A DNA stretch of 64,000 nt from Ramlibacter agri (GCF_012927085.1 NZ_JABBFX010000001.1:1860001-1924000); one strand, 5' to 3'; positions 18,145 through 26,857 are shown, numbered from the stretch's first letter. Numbers and translations are program-made. Notes: a model not told the origin generated them from the sequence alone.

Positions 18145-18181
18145 ACGATAGGGAGCGCCCGGTCCCCTGGGGAGATGGCAG
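18145..18181 (-). promoter_or_regulatory. Shared catabolic promoter, copy 6 (porin gene)
   Basis: On the minus strand CTGCCATCT (18181-18173), 21 nt, then CTATCGT (18151-18145) with -10 TATCGT. The box overlaps the untranslated space between the Rieske stop and the porin, so the porin can be transcribed on its own under the same control as the catabolic genes. Confidence 0.62.
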
Positions 18182-18208
18182 AAATCGTGCGCCGATGCGG
18201 CGCGCTTA

Positions 18209-19237
18209 TCAGCGTGCGCGCGCCCCTTCCTGCTCGATGCGGAGGGAGATGATGCGGCGCGCCTGCAATGCGGTCGCATCGGCTTTCAGGTCCAGCAGCG
18301 GCGGCTGCGGCTTCTGCTGCAGGCGCTGGAACTGCGCTTCGATGATCACCTTGTCCTCGGCGAAGGTGGCATCGATCTCGTTGTAGACGCGCTCCGTGAG
18401 CTCGGGCCGGCCCTCGCGCGCCTGGTGCGAGATGGTCCAGAAGTAGTGCGTGCTGTGTTCCGTTTCCGGCGTGACGGCATGCAGCGAGCGCAGCGAGAAC
18501 GCGCCTTCGTGCTTGCCTTCGTAGGCACCGGTGCCGACGTCCTTGGCGCAGGCGTTGATGGTCACGTAGCCAGGCTGGAACTCCACCTCGGTCCAGCGGT
18601 CCACGCGGCCCTGGAAGCCCGCAACCGCGACGTACGTGGGCGGCGGCACCGAGTCGCGCATCCAGCGCACCATGCGCAGCCCGTGGTCCGTGCGGCTGGT
18701 CTTGGTCTCCGCATTGGAGTGCGTGGCCGGCATGCCGCCGATGGTGTGCTTGTGCACGAAGCCCACGTGCGTGAGATCGAGCAGGTTGTCGATGACCAGG
18801 CCGTGCGGCGCCGCCACTTCGTTGCGCTTGCCCTTGTGGGCCCAGCCGGGCGCGGAGTGCCAGGGGTAGGCGAGCGGCTCGACCGACTCGGCGCGCGCGG
18901 CATCGCCCAGCCAGATCCACACCAGGCCATCGCGCTCGCGCAGCGGGTACGCAGTGACGCGTGCAGCGGCGGGAATGGTGTCCTGGTTGGGGATGCGCAC
19001 GCAGCGGCCGCTGCAGTCGTAGACCAGGCCGTGGTAGCCGCACTGGATGCCCTCGGCCACCACTTCGCCGTGTGCAAGCGGCAGGCCGCGGTGGCAGCAG
19101 CGGTCTTCCAGGGCCACGGCCTGGCCCTCGCGAGAACGGAACAACACGACCGGCTCGCCCAGCAGCGTGCGCGGCAGGGGTTGCTCGACGAGCTCGTGGC
19201 TGAAGGCCGCCACGTACCAGCAATCGCGGACGAACAT
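18209..19237 (-). CDS. Rieske non-heme iron oxygenase, terminal oxygenase (VanA-like)
   Basis: 342 residues. The Rieske [2Fe-2S] ligands are Cys47-x-His49 and Cys66-x2-His69 (CCHRG and CGYHG). The mononuclear iron site is Asp154, His157 and His162 in DLTHVGFVHKH. Length and motifs match the vanillate O-demethylase / phthalate-type group, which demethylate or hydroxylate aromatic acids. Such enzymes need a ferredoxin-NAD reductase partner; none is in this window. It lies 3 bp after the small EthD-like gene in the operon starting at 21488. ATG 19237 has GGGAG about 9 nt upstream. Confidence 0.9.
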   Translation of the reverse strand: MFVRDCWYVAAFSHELVEQPLPRTLLGEPVVLFRSREGQAVALEDRCCHRGLPLAHGEVVAEGIQCGYHGLVYDCSGRCVRIPNQDTIPAAARVTAYPLRERDGLVWIWLGDAARAESVEPLAYPWHSAPGWAHKGKRNEVAAPHGLVIDNLLDLTHVGFVHKHTIGGMPATHSNAETKTSRTDHGLRMVRWMRDSVPPPTYVAVAGFQGRVDRWTEVEFQPGYVTINACAKDVGTGAYEGKHEGAFSLRSLHAVTPETEHSTHYFWTISHQAREGRPELTERVYNEIDATFAEDKVIIEAQFQRLQQKPQPPLLDLKADATALQARRIISLRIEQEGARAR

Positions 19238-19240
19238 GGT

Positions 19241-19564
19241 TCAACTCCCGGTGGTTTCGAATTCGATGTGGCTCAGGTGGCCGTCGAACAGGCCGACGGC
19301 TTCCAGCACGCGCGGGCGCAAGGCCTTGCGTTCTTCGCTGGCCAGCATGCGCTCGGCGTCGGCGCGGCTGGCGAACTCCACCAGCACCTGGCAGGCGATG
19401 GCAGGCGGGGCATCTTCCAGCTTGGTCGGCCACAGCGCCCGCACCGAGTGCACGCCGGGCATCGCGCGCATGGCGGGCAGCAGCACGCTTTCCATCAATT
19501 GCTGGAATTGCGCGGCGGCGCCGGGCTTGGGCGCGCCGACCCAAAAGGCGGAACGAATGAACAT
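19241..19564 (-). CDS. Small EthD / dimeric alpha-beta-barrel protein
   Basis: 107 residues from ATG 19564 behind GAGGAGAC. The sequence (MFIRSAFWVGAP, ...VLVEFASRADAERMLAS) resembles EthD-like or antibiotic-biosynthesis-monooxygenase-like ferredoxin folds, which often accompany ring-modifying enzymes and act on unstable intermediates or as auxiliary proteins. It sits between an amidohydrolase and the Rieske oxygenase with gaps of 23 and 3 bp, so it is in the operon. No catalytic residues can be assigned with confidence. Confidence 0.8.
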   Translation of the reverse strand: MFIRSAFWVGAPKPGAAAQFQQLMESVLLPAMRAMPGVHSVRALWPTKLEDAPPAIACQVLVEFASRADAERMLASEERKALRPRVLEAVGLFDGHLSHIEFETTGS

Positions 19565-19587
19565 GCTCGTGTGTCTCCTCTCGCGGA

Positions 19588-20517
19588 TCAAGTTGAAGAA
19601 GGGCGTTCCAGCAGCCGCAGCGCATTGCCGCTGGCGATGGCGTCGCGCGTGGCGGGGGGCAGGTCCAGCCGCGCGAAGCGTTCGACGCTGTGGGTGAGCG
19701 GGAAGCGGTCGTAGTCGGTGCCGAACAGGATCTGCGTGTCGGCCACGCGGGCGCGCAGCAGCGTCATCGCTTCGGGCGTGTAGGCCTGCGCACATTCGAA
19801 ATGCAGGCGGCCGAATTCGGCGGCGACGCCTTCGGGGAACAGCGCGTCCAGGCGTTCCGGGCCGAAGTCGTTCCAGCCGGAAAAGCCTTCGATGCGTCCC
19901 AGCAGCGCGGTGAGCGCGCCGCCGCCATGGCAGAAGATGAAGCGGATGCGCGGGCGCGCGCGCAGGCTGCCGCTGGCCATCAGGTTCAGGATGCAGCGCG
20001 CCGTGTTGAAGGGGTACTCCAGCCAGGGCGCCGACACGCCACCGGTCTGGTAACCCAGCATGCCGCAGTCGCAGCCCGCGCCGTGGCCCTGCGGGTGCAC
20101 GAAGACCAGCGCGCCGCGCCGGTCCAGTTCGTCCAGCACCGGCGTGAAGGCCGGGTCGCCCAGCCAGCGCTCGCCGTAGTGGGTGACGAGGCCGATGCCA
20201 TCGGCCTGCAGCACGTCGAAGGCATGGGCGATCTCGGCCAGCGCGCCTTCGGTGTCGGCCAGTGGCGGCAGCGAAGCGAACAGGCCGAAGCGCGCCGGAT
20301 GGCGGCGCACCAGCGCCGCGCCGTACTCGTTGACCTCGCGCGCGCGGGTGCGCGCCGCCTCCACCGAAGCAGCCTGCACCGGGCCGGGCCAGCCGATCGC
20401 GCGTGCGACGCCGGCGGCATCCATCTCGGCCAGCGCGCGTTCGGGCGACCAGCCGGGCTGGCCGCCGCCGCTGCCGGGCGGGTTGAAGTGGTGGTGGACG
20501 TCGACGAAGCCGCTCAC
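19588..20517 (-). CDS. Amidohydrolase-family (ACMSD-like) protein
   Basis: 309 residues from GTG 20517, which overlaps the stop of the upstream Bug gene as GTGA. VDVHHHFNPP (HxH metal motif, residues 4-11), LVFVHPQGHGAG near 145, FIFCHGGGALTALLGR near 195 and ILFGTDYDRFPL near 265 mark the TIM-barrel amidohydrolase fold of the 2-amino-3-carboxymuconate semialdehyde decarboxylase group. It may decarboxylate or hydrolyse an aromatic acid or ring-opened product. It belongs to the Bug - amidohydrolase - EthD - Rieske operon. Confidence 0.86.
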   Translation of the reverse strand: MSGFVDVHHHFNPPGSGGGQPGWSPERALAEMDAAGVARAIGWPGPVQAASVEAARTRAREVNEYGAALVRRHPARFGLFASLPPLADTEGALAEIAHAFDVLQADGIGLVTHYGERWLGDPAFTPVLDELDRRGALVFVHPQGHGAGCDCGMLGYQTGGVSAPWLEYPFNTARCILNLMASGSLRARPRIRFIFCHGGGALTALLGRIEGFSGWNDFGPERLDALFPEGVAAEFGRLHFECAQAYTPEAMTLLRARVADTQILFGTDYDRFPLTHSVERFARLDLPPATRDAIASGNALRLLERPSST

Positions 20518-21488
20518 GTGCTGGCCTTGAGCCCCAGCGCGGGCAGGATGCCGGCCCAGCGCGCGACTTCGGCCAGGTGGTATTGCTGGAAGGCGTCGCC
20601 GAACAGCGAGCCGGGCTCGAGGCCGAAGCCGGCGAGTTGCGTGCGAACCGCCGGCTTCTCGATGGCCGCCTTCAGTTCGGCGGACAGCTTCTGCGCGACG
20701 GCTTGCGGCAGGCCCGCGGGCCCGAACAGGCCGAACCACACCGACAGGTCGACCGCGGCGCCCAGTTCCTTCAGCGTAGGGACCGCGGGAAGGCGCTTGG
20801 CGCGCAGCGCCGTGGTCACGGCCAGGGCGCGCAGCGAACCGCCTTCGATCCGGGACAGCGCGCTGCCATCGACCATGAAGAAGGCCAGGCGGCCCGCCAG
20901 CAGTTCCTGCAGGCCGGGCGCGTAGCCGGCGAAGGGCACTTCGATGAACTGCAGGCCCTTGGCGCGCGCGAGCAGCGTGCAGGCCACGGCCACCGTGGAG
21001 CCGTTGCCCAGCGTGCCATGGGCCAGCTCGCCGGGCTTCGCCTTGGCGGCGGCGACGAGGTCGTCGAAGGTCTTGTAGGGGGAGTCGGACCGCACGACGA
21101 GGTACAGCGGTGTCGACGCCGCCAGTGCCAGGCCCGTGAAGTCCTTGCGCGGGTCGTAGCCCACCTGCGGCAGCAGGTGCGGGTTGAAGTCCATGATGCC
21201 GCCGGTGCCCAGCAGCAGCGTGTAGCCGTCAGCCGGCGCATGGGCCACCGTGGATGCGCCGATGGCGCCGCCGGCGCCCGGCTTGTTCTCGACGATCACC
21301 GTGGAATGCATCGAAGCGCCCAGCTCGCTGGCCAGCAGCCGCGGCAGCGTGTCCGACAGTGCGCCGGGCGGCGCCGGCGAGATGAGGCGGATGGTGCGGG
21401 AGGGGAAGCGTTCCTGGGCGAAGGCGGGGGCCAGGACGGCGGCGCAACCGGCGGCAAAGGCCCGGCGCGTGAGTTTCTGGGCAGGCAT
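20514..21488 (-). CDS. Bug-type periplasmic receptor
   Basis: 324 residues. The N-terminus has a twin arginine (LTRRAFAAGC) and a hydrophobic stretch ending PAFAQE, so export may use Tat or Sec. TIRLISPAPPGALSDTLPR, VIVENKPGAGGAIG and PADGYTLLLGT are Bug signatures. First gene of the operon that also carries an amidohydrolase, EthD-like protein and Rieske oxygenase; copy 4 of the shared promoter lies just upstream, divergent from copy 3. No TctA/TctB partner is encoded nearby. Confidence 0.92.
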   Translation of the reverse strand: MPAQKLTRRAFAAGCAAVLAPAFAQERFPSRTIRLISPAPPGALSDTLPRLLASELGASMHSTVIVENKPGAGGAIGASTVAHAPADGYTLLLGTGGIMDFNPHLLPQVGYDPRKDFTGLALAASTPLYLVVRSDSPYKTFDDLVAAAKAKPGELAHGTLGNGSTVAVACTLLARAKGLQFIEVPFAGYAPGLQELLAGRLAFFMVDGSALSRIEGGSLRALAVTTALRAKRLPAVPTLKELGAAVDLSVWFGLFGPAGLPQAVAQKLSAELKAAIEKPAVRTQLAGFGLEPGSLFGDAFQQYHLAEVARWAGILPALGLKAST

Positions 21489-21518
21489 GAGTCCTCGGGA
21501 TGGCTGGGAGGCAGCCGC

Positions 21519-21555
21519 ACTCTAGGCCCGGCTTCCCGCCACCGAAAGATGCCAA
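21519..21555 (-). promoter_or_regulatory. Shared catabolic promoter, copy 4 (Bug-Rieske operon)
   Basis: Minus strand TTGGCATCT (21555-21547), 21 nt, CTAGAGT (21525-21519) with -10 TAGAGT. The ATG is 30 nt downstream behind a CGAGGA site. It is back-to-back with copy 3, the two -10 elements being about 130 bp apart. Confidence 0.58.
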
Positions 21556-21623
21556 AAGCGCGCCACCGATGCAGGCCCGGCATCGCTCGCGGCCGATCGC
21601 CGGCAGGCATCGGGCGAGCAGAA

Positions 21624-21661
21624 CTGCCATCTGTCGCAAGCCGCCGCGGCTTCCTAGCATC
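21624..21661 (+). promoter_or_regulatory. Shared catabolic promoter, copy 3 (lipoprotein amidohydrolase)
   Basis: CTGCCATCT (21624-21632), 21 nt, CTAGCATC (21654-21661) with -10 TAGCAT (21655-21660). ATG 21669 comes only 8 nt after the -10 hexamer and no ribosome site is visible, so the mRNA is probably leaderless. Confidence 0.6.
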
Positions 21662-21668
21662 GGCGTCC

Positions 21669-23126
21669 ATGTCCAAGAGAACTTTCCTGCGCTGCGGCCT
21701 GGCCGCGGCCCTGATGGCCGCCCTCGGTTCCTGCGCCACGGCGCCGCTGCCGGTGAGCGAGGGCACCGTCATCCGCGACGTGGCCGTGGTCGACACGCGC
21801 ACCGGCGCGCTGCAGCCGCACCGCAACGTGGTGCTGCAAGGCGGCCGCATCTTGGCCGTCACCGACGGGCCGGTCGCGCTGTCAGGCACGGCGGCCGAGG
21901 TCGACGGCAGCGGCAAGTACCTGGTGCCCGGCTTCAACGACATGCACACCCATGCCTTGCCGCGCGTGCAGCAGCAGCCCGGCGTCTGGGCGCTGCTGGT
22001 GGCCAATGGCATCACGGGCATCCGCGAGATGGCGGGCGCGCCGGAGCTGATCGCCGCCGCCCACAAGATGAACGCCGAGCGCGCGGCCGGCCGCCTGGAC
22101 GCGCCGGAGATCCTGCAGATCCCCGGCCCGCTGTTCCTGGGCGCGCCCAGCGCCGCAGCGGCCAAACAGGCGGTGCGTGCGCACAAGGCCATGGGCGCGG
22201 ACTTCATCAAGGTGGTCGACGGCTCCAACGAAGCCGTGCGCGCGGTGCTGGAGGAGGCACGCGCGCAAGGCCTGCACGTTTCCGGCCACCTGGAGCCGAT
22301 GTTCGACACGACCGAAGCAGCGCGCGCCGGCTGGCGCAGCATCGAGCACCTCGGCTCGGGCATGGGCGAGCGGCTCGATTGCTCCGCCGATGCAGCCGGC
22401 GTGCGCAGCGCTCTGGCCCGCGGCGAAGGCGCGCATCCGGCCTTCACGCCGGCCTACATCCTCAACCCGATGCTGTTCCGGGCCGAGGATGCGCCGCTGT
22501 ACCGGCGCATCCTGGCGACCCAGGACGCGGCGAAGTGCAGCGCGCTCGCCGCGGAGTTCGCCCGCGACGAGACCTGGCAGGTGCCGACCTTGATCCGTGT
22601 GCACGGCATGGTGTTCAGCGATGCCGCCGTGCACCGGCAGGATCCGCACCTGGCCTCCATGGACGCCGCCACGCGCGCGCAGTGGGAGGACGTGGGCCGG
22701 CGCTATGCGCAGATGCCGCCGGCCGCGGCCGCCACCTTCCGCGAGTACTACGCGAAGCAGGCGGCCCTGCTGCCCTTGTTCCGGGAGGCTGGTGTGAAGA
22801 TGATGACCGGCTCCGACCTGGGCGGCGCCTGGGTCGTGCCAGGCTTCGCGCTGCATGACGAGTTCCGCCTGCTCGCGGCCGCCGGCCTCACGCCGCTGCA
22901 GGTGCTGCAGATGACGACCTGGAACCCGGCCGAATACCTGGGCCGGCAGGCCACCATGGGCAGCGTGGAGCCGGGCCGCCAGGCCGACCTGGTGCTGCTG
23001 GACGCGAACCCGCTGGCCGACGTGGCGAACCTCGATCGCATCGCGGCCGTCGTGCTGCGCGGGAAGGTGCTGCAGCGCCCGGAGCTGCAGCGGATGCTGG
23101 AGGACGCGGCGCACGAGGCTCGCTGA
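21669..23126 (+). CDS. Putative lipoprotein amidohydrolase (imidazolonepropionase-like)
   Basis: 485 residues. The signal sequence ends AALGSC with a possible acylated Cys at residue 22, so the enzyme is probably membrane-anchored in the periplasm. VPGFNDMHTHALPR carries the HxH metal motif; GADFIKVVDG supplies the bridging Lys; VSGHLEPMFD and SIEHLGSG supply further His ligands; MMTGSDLGGAW supplies the catalytic Asp; EPGRQADLVLLDANPL is the C-terminal signature. The family cleaves C-N bonds of cyclic amides, but specificity cannot be read. It is divergent from the Bug-Rieske operon and shares its promoter type. Confidence 0.87.
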   Translation: MSKRTFLRCGLAAALMAALGSCATAPLPVSEGTVIRDVAVVDTRTGALQPHRNVVLQGGRILAVTDGPVALSGTAAEVDGSGKYLVPGFNDMHTHALPRVQQQPGVWALLVANGITGIREMAGAPELIAAAHKMNAERAAGRLDAPEILQIPGPLFLGAPSAAAAKQAVRAHKAMGADFIKVVDGSNEAVRAVLEEARAQGLHVSGHLEPMFDTTEAARAGWRSIEHLGSGMGERLDCSADAAGVRSALARGEGAHPAFTPAYILNPMLFRAEDAPLYRRILATQDAAKCSALAAEFARDETWQVPTLIRVHGMVFSDAAVHRQDPHLASMDAATRAQWEDVGRRYAQMPPAAAATFREYYAKQAALLPLFREAGVKMMTGSDLGGAWVVPGFALHDEFRLLAAAGLTPLQVLQMTTWNPAEYLGRQATMGSVEPGRQADLVLLDANPLADVANLDRIAAVVLRGKVLQRPELQRMLEDAAHEAR

Positions 23127-23175
23127 AGGGACGGTGCTGGACCGGTGAGCGCCTCCTGCGTTACCGTAGGCGCCC

Positions 23176-24114
23176 ATGATCGTCCGCGACCGCCCGCACG
23201 GCCTGCAGCTGTTCTTCACGCTCCGCGGCTCCGTGCTGCCCCACATCGCCGGCAAGCTGGCGACCTGCACCGTGCTCGCGCTGCTGGTGACGCTGTCGCA
23301 CGGCGTCCTCTATCACTCGAAGATCACGCTCACGAGCGTGCCCTTCACGCTGATCGGGCTGGCGCTGGCGATCTTCCTGGGCTTTCGCAACAGCGCCGCC
23401 TATGACCGCTTCTGGGAGGCGCGCCGGCTCTGGGGCGACCTGGTGCACCGCTCGCGCAGCTTCGCGCGCCAGGTGCAGTCGCTGCCGCTGTTCGACAAGC
23501 CGGTGGGGCCCGAGGACCAGGACGATCCGCGCCGGTTGCTGATGCTGCGCACGATTGCCTTCGCTTCGGCGCTGCGCCACCAGCTGCGTGGCTCCGACTG
23601 CAATGCCGATATGCAGCGCCTTTTGCCGGCCGATGAGGCCGCGGCGATGAACGCTTCGACGCGTGGCACCGAGTTCCTGCTGCGGCACATGGCGGAGGAT
23701 CTCGGTGCCCTCGTGCGGGCGCACAAGCTGCATCCGGCGCTGGCGGCCAACACCGACCAGTCGCTGTCCGCGATGGCGGCCGTCGCTGCCGGCTGCGAAC
23801 GCATCAAGCAGACGCCGATCCCCTTTGCCTACACGCTGCTGCTGCACCGCACGGCCTGGCTGTATTGCTTCCTGCTGCCCTTCGGGCTGGTGGACACGGT
23901 GGGCTACATGACGCCCTTCGTCGTCGCCATCGTCGCCTACACCTTCTTCGGCCTGGCGGCGCTGGGCGACGAAATCGAGGAGCCCTTCGGCACCCTGGAC
24001 AACCACCTGCCGCTCGATGCGCTGTGCCGCGAGATCGAGGTGAGCGTGCTGGACACGCTGGGCGTGCGCGACTTGCCGCCGCGGCTGGCGCCGGTGGATT
24101 CGCGCCTGACCTGA
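23176..24114 (+). CDS. Bestrophin-family (YneE/UPF0187) anion channel-like membrane protein
   Basis: 312 residues with membrane segments near 30-50, 58-75, about 220-240 and 245-262. The conserved N-terminal region includes VPFTLIGLALAIFLGFRNSA and YDRFWEARRLWGDL, the hallmark of prokaryotic bestrophins, followed by the cytoplasmic helical part and FGLAALGDEIEEPFGTLDNH (acidic cluster). Bacterial members form pentameric channels in the inner membrane. The start is ATG 23176, close after a TACCGT hexamer, with no ribosome site. It is convergent with the next Bug gene. Confidence 0.88.
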   Translation: MIVRDRPHGLQLFFTLRGSVLPHIAGKLATCTVLALLVTLSHGVLYHSKITLTSVPFTLIGLALAIFLGFRNSAAYDRFWEARRLWGDLVHRSRSFARQVQSLPLFDKPVGPEDQDDPRRLLMLRTIAFASALRHQLRGSDCNADMQRLLPADEAAAMNASTRGTEFLLRHMAEDLGALVRAHKLHPALAANTDQSLSAMAAVAAGCERIKQTPIPFAYTLLLHRTAWLYCFLLPFGLVDTVGYMTPFVVAIVAYTFFGLAALGDEIEEPFGTLDNHLPLDALCREIEVSVLDTLGVRDLPPRLAPVDSRLT

Positions 24115-24140
24115 AGCGTCGCGCTTACCGGCGCTGAGGC

Positions 24141-25154
24141 TTACTCCGCCTTGATGCCCCGCATCAGGATCACCCCACCGAGCATCGCGGTGTCGGAATT
24201 CACGCGGTGCGCCAGGCCATCCGGCGTGGTGCCCGCGGCTTCCCAGCCCTGCGTCAGCAGCTTGCCGCGCACTTCCGGCGTGCGCGTGATCTCCGAGATC
24301 ATCGCTGCCAGCTTCTCGGCGATCGGCTTGGGCATCGAGTTCGGCGCCGCCGCGGCGACCCACACTTCGAGCTGGAAGCCGCGGATGCCTTCTTCGTTGA
24401 GCGTCGGGTAGTCCGGGCCCAGCGGGCTGCGCGCCAGCGAGGTCATGCCGATGGCCTTCAGCTTGCCGGCCTTCACCTGCGGGATCGCGATGCCGGGCGG
24501 CAGCAGCGCCATCTGCACCTTGTTGGCTTCCAGCGCCGCCACGGTCTGCGGGTTGCCCGGGAAGGGCATGTGCACCGGGCTGATGTTGGTCTTGGTGCGC
24601 AGCAGCTCGATGCCCAGGTGGCCGACGGTGCCGACGCCGGGCGAGCCGTACTTCCAGCTGTCGCCGGCGTTGCGGGCGTTGAAGAAGAACTCCTGCGCGT
24701 TCTTGCCGGGCGCGTTCGCCGGCGCCACCAGCAGCAGCGGCGCGGTGCCGACCAGCGACAGCGGCTGCAGGTCCTTCTCCGGATCGAAGGGCGTGGACGG
24801 CGCCAGCATCTTGGCGATCGTCATGTTGCCGTTGATCAGGAAGCCGATCGTGTAGTTGTCGGTGGCGTTCACCAGTTCGGCGGCGGCGACGTTGCCGCCG
24901 GCGCCCGGCTTGTTCTCCACGCTCACGGGCTGGCCGAGCGCCTTGGACAGCGGCTCGGCGATCGTGCGGGCCACCTGGTCCGGCGTGGAGCCGGGCGGGA
25001 AGCCCACCAGGATGCGCAGCGGCTTGCTGGGCCAGTTGGCCGGCATGCCGGCCTGCGATGCGGGTTTGGCGGGCGAGGGCGGGGCGGCCAGCGCGGTGGA
25101 CGCGGCGGCGGCGATGGCCAGCAGCACGAAGCTGCGGCGCACGGTGTTCAACAT
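24141..25154 (-). CDS. Bug-type periplasmic receptor
   Basis: 337 residues from ATG 25154, behind GGAGAGGACC. Signal peptide (LNTVRRSFVLLAIAAAAS... cleavage near ALAA). LRILVGFPPGSTPDQVART, VENKPGAGGNVAAAE and TVGHLGIELLR are Bug motifs. A -10-like TAGCAT lies at 25210-25205 on the minus strand but the CATCT box of the shared promoter set is absent, so this receptor is likely under other control. It is transcribed alone as far as the window shows; the ligand is unknown. Confidence 0.9.
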   Translation of the reverse strand: MLNTVRRSFVLLAIAAAASTALAAPPSPAKPASQAGMPANWPSKPLRILVGFPPGSTPDQVARTIAEPLSKALGQPVSVENKPGAGGNVAAAELVNATDNYTIGFLINGNMTIAKMLAPSTPFDPEKDLQPLSLVGTAPLLLVAPANAPGKNAQEFFFNARNAGDSWKYGSPGVGTVGHLGIELLRTKTNISPVHMPFPGNPQTVAALEANKVQMALLPPGIAIPQVKAGKLKAIGMTSLARSPLGPDYPTLNEEGIRGFQLEVWVAAAAPNSMPKPIAEKLAAMISEITRTPEVRGKLLTQGWEAAGTTPDGLAHRVNSDTAMLGGVILMRGIKAE

Positions 25155-25359
25155 GCGAGGGGTCCTCTCCAACGAGTACTACTGCCTTCGTCGAGGCGGA
25201 CGCGATGCTACTGGGGACAACCCGGGGTCCCGCGCCGTGCCGCGGCAATTTGACGCGCATGCGCTGCATTGGCGCGCGCATCGTCAGCCAGAAGCAAGGC
25301 TTGCTAGGGCGCTCCCCTATTCCCCATTCGGCAAATGCGAAGGGAAGCGCCGGACTGCG

Positions 25360-25737
25360 TTACTGCTCCTTGCGGTCGAAGACGGCCAGGTGGACCGGCC
25401 GGGGCGTCATGCGCCGCGCTTGCGCCAGCATCATGGAGCCGCTGTCCTCGCCGTTCATGGCGGCCACTTCGTTGCGCGATTGCTTGTAGTCGGCGACCGC
25501 GTCGGCACGCGTGGTGGTGCTGGCGGGGGCGTGCGCGGCGAGGTAGGCGGAGCCGCTGTCTTCGCCGGTGAAGGCCTGTGCCTGCCCCTGCTGCACGCCG
25601 GCGGCCACTTCGGCGCGCGTCATGGTGCTGTGGAAGGTGGGTTGCGGGTCCCAGCCTTCGCCATAGTTCTCGGCGAAGGCCATGTTGGCGAGGGCGGCGC
25701 CGGCGCAGACGACGGTGGCGAGCAGGTAGCGGTTCAT
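25360..25737 (-). CDS. DUF4148-like small periplasmic protein
   Basis: 125 residues with a signal peptide (MNRYLLATVVCAGAALA, cleavage near AFA-ENY). Two imperfect repeats contain an MTRAEV / TTRADA start and a NGEDSG / TGEDSG end; this 'TRAEV...GE' pattern is typical of DUF4148 proteins, abundant in Burkholderiales and of unknown function. A GGAAAGGAACCGCC site precedes ATG 25737. Other possibilities cannot be excluded because the family is defined only by short motifs. Confidence 0.8.
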   Translation of the reverse strand: MNRYLLATVVCAGAALANMAFAENYGEGWDPQPTFHSTMTRAEVAAGVQQGQAQAFTGEDSGSAYLAAHAPASTTTRADAVADYKQSRNEVAAMNGEDSGSMMLAQARRMTPRPVHLAVFDRKEQ

Positions 25738-25857
25738 GGCGGTTCCTTTCCGGGTGCGTGAACTACGAGTCCACGCCCCGCAATCTACGGACGCGCCAAG
25801 CCGCGCGATGTACGTTCGCGCACATCGTTTCGCAAATCGGGAGGAGGGAACGCGCGC

Positions 25858-26121
25858 TCAGGTGCGCGAGTCGTGTTCCTTGCGTTCGTCGCGCCGCGCC
25901 ATCCAGCTGTCGACGATGAACAGCACCGCGAAGGCGGCGATGCCGATCAGCGCGACGCCGATGAGGCCGCCGAAGGCTTCGATGCCCGCGGACAACTGCG
26001 TCCACAAGCCGCGCTTCGAGCGCAGGACGGCCACCACGAGCCCGCCGAGGCAGGCCAGCGCCACGGCCAGCACCACGCTGCCGTAGACGCGTTTCCTGGC
26101 TGGCCTCGATTCGGTTCCCAC
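25858..26121 (-). CDS. Small two-span membrane protein of unknown function
   Basis: 87 residues if GTG 26121 is used (90 from GTG 26130). Two hydrophobic segments, VYGSVVLAVALACLGGLVVA and FGGLIGVALIGIAAFAVLFI, are separated by a short polar loop; the C-terminus (ARRDERKEHDSRT) is charged. A TATCGT hexamer on the minus strand at 26134-26129 just before the start suggests a near-leaderless mRNA. I do not recognise the family. The gene call rests on codon usage, the membrane pattern and the lack of a better frame. Confidence 0.55.
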   Translation of the reverse strand: MGTESRPARKRVYGSVVLAVALACLGGLVVAVLRSKRGLWTQLSAGIEAFGGLIGVALIGIAAFAVLFIVDSWMARRDERKEHDSRT

Positions 26122-26180
26122 GCCCTGCACGATAGGCGAGCCGCACTGACCACGGGCTGACAGGGAGCCTGCCCGGGACA

Positions 26181-26699
26181 CTAGTTCTCGCCCATGTGGA
26201 CCCAGTCGGCCTCCGCGAGCGATTCCATGTAGTTCGCCATCGTGTCGAGCTTGCCGTGCCGCTCGGCCCATTCGATGTGCTCGCGGAAACGCAGGCGCCG
26301 CTGCAGGTTCGACAGCTTGCTCCATTGCCACACTTGCGTGGGCGGCGGCGCGAGGTCCGCGTAGTGGTCGCCTTCGACCAGCAGGTACAGGGCCGCCCAC
26401 AGCGCCGGGCGCGGGCAGGCGCGGTTGTTGCGGCGCGCGAGCACCATCGTGTCGTCGGTGGTCCAGGGGCCGCTGTGCCGGCGCGGCGGGTCCTCGCTGG
26501 CGCCGCGCGAGAGCGGCACCACTTCGGAGGGCTGGGTCGGCGCGAACGCGAGGTCCATGCGGCGCGACTCCTCGTTCCAGGCCTCCCAGACCGACTCGCC
26601 GCCTTCCTTCACTTCGGGGGTGGGCAGCGGCAGCCAGCTGTCGGCGGGGAACCAGGAATCCTTCTGGGGACCCGGCGGGTTCTTCCTTCCAAATGCCAT
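26181..26699 (-). CDS. Hypothetical soluble protein
   Basis: 172 residues, cytoplasmic by sequence (no signal or membrane segment). It is rich in Trp (about ten residues), and the C-terminal half is helical and charged (NLQRRLRFREHIEWAERHGK). Pro/Gly-rich N-terminus. I do not recognise the family and infer no function. ATG 26699 stands directly after a 6-bp inverted repeat (GCTGCC...GGCAGC). Confidence 0.7.
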   Translation of the reverse strand: MAFGRKNPPGPQKDSWFPADSWLPLPTPEVKEGGESVWEAWNEESRRMDLAFAPTQPSEVVPLSRGASEDPPRRHSGPWTTDDTMVLARRNNRACPRPALWAALYLLVEGDHYADLAPPPTQVWQWSKLSNLQRRLRFREHIEWAERHGKLDTMANYMESLAEADWVHMGEN

Positions 26700-26812
26700 G
26701 CTGCCAAGTTAGGCAGCAGCGCGCGGGGCCAGCGTAGGCCAGCATCCATCGATGGCCGCAGACCATCGAGACCGCGTGGAGAATTCCTGCCAGGCGCGCG
26801 CGCACGCGCACA

Positions 26813-26857
26813 AGCGCCATCTCCCTGCCGGCGCGAGGCCGGCAGGGAGATGGCGCT
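26813..26857. repeat. Perfect 20-bp inverted repeat (very stable hairpin)
   Basis: The arm 26813-26832 is exactly complementary to 26838-26857 around the loop GCGAG; a few more pairs extend it with one bulge. It lies 18 nt downstream of the stop of the minus-strand gene at 26876. No T-tract follows on either strand, so it may be an unusual terminator, an RNA-stabilising 3' element or a dispersed repeat. Confidence 0.7.

Noticed and set aside
25205..25210. Seventh copy of the shared promoter upstream of the Bug gene at 24141
   Set aside because: TAGCAT is present on the minus strand but no CATCT box lies 21 nt upstream.
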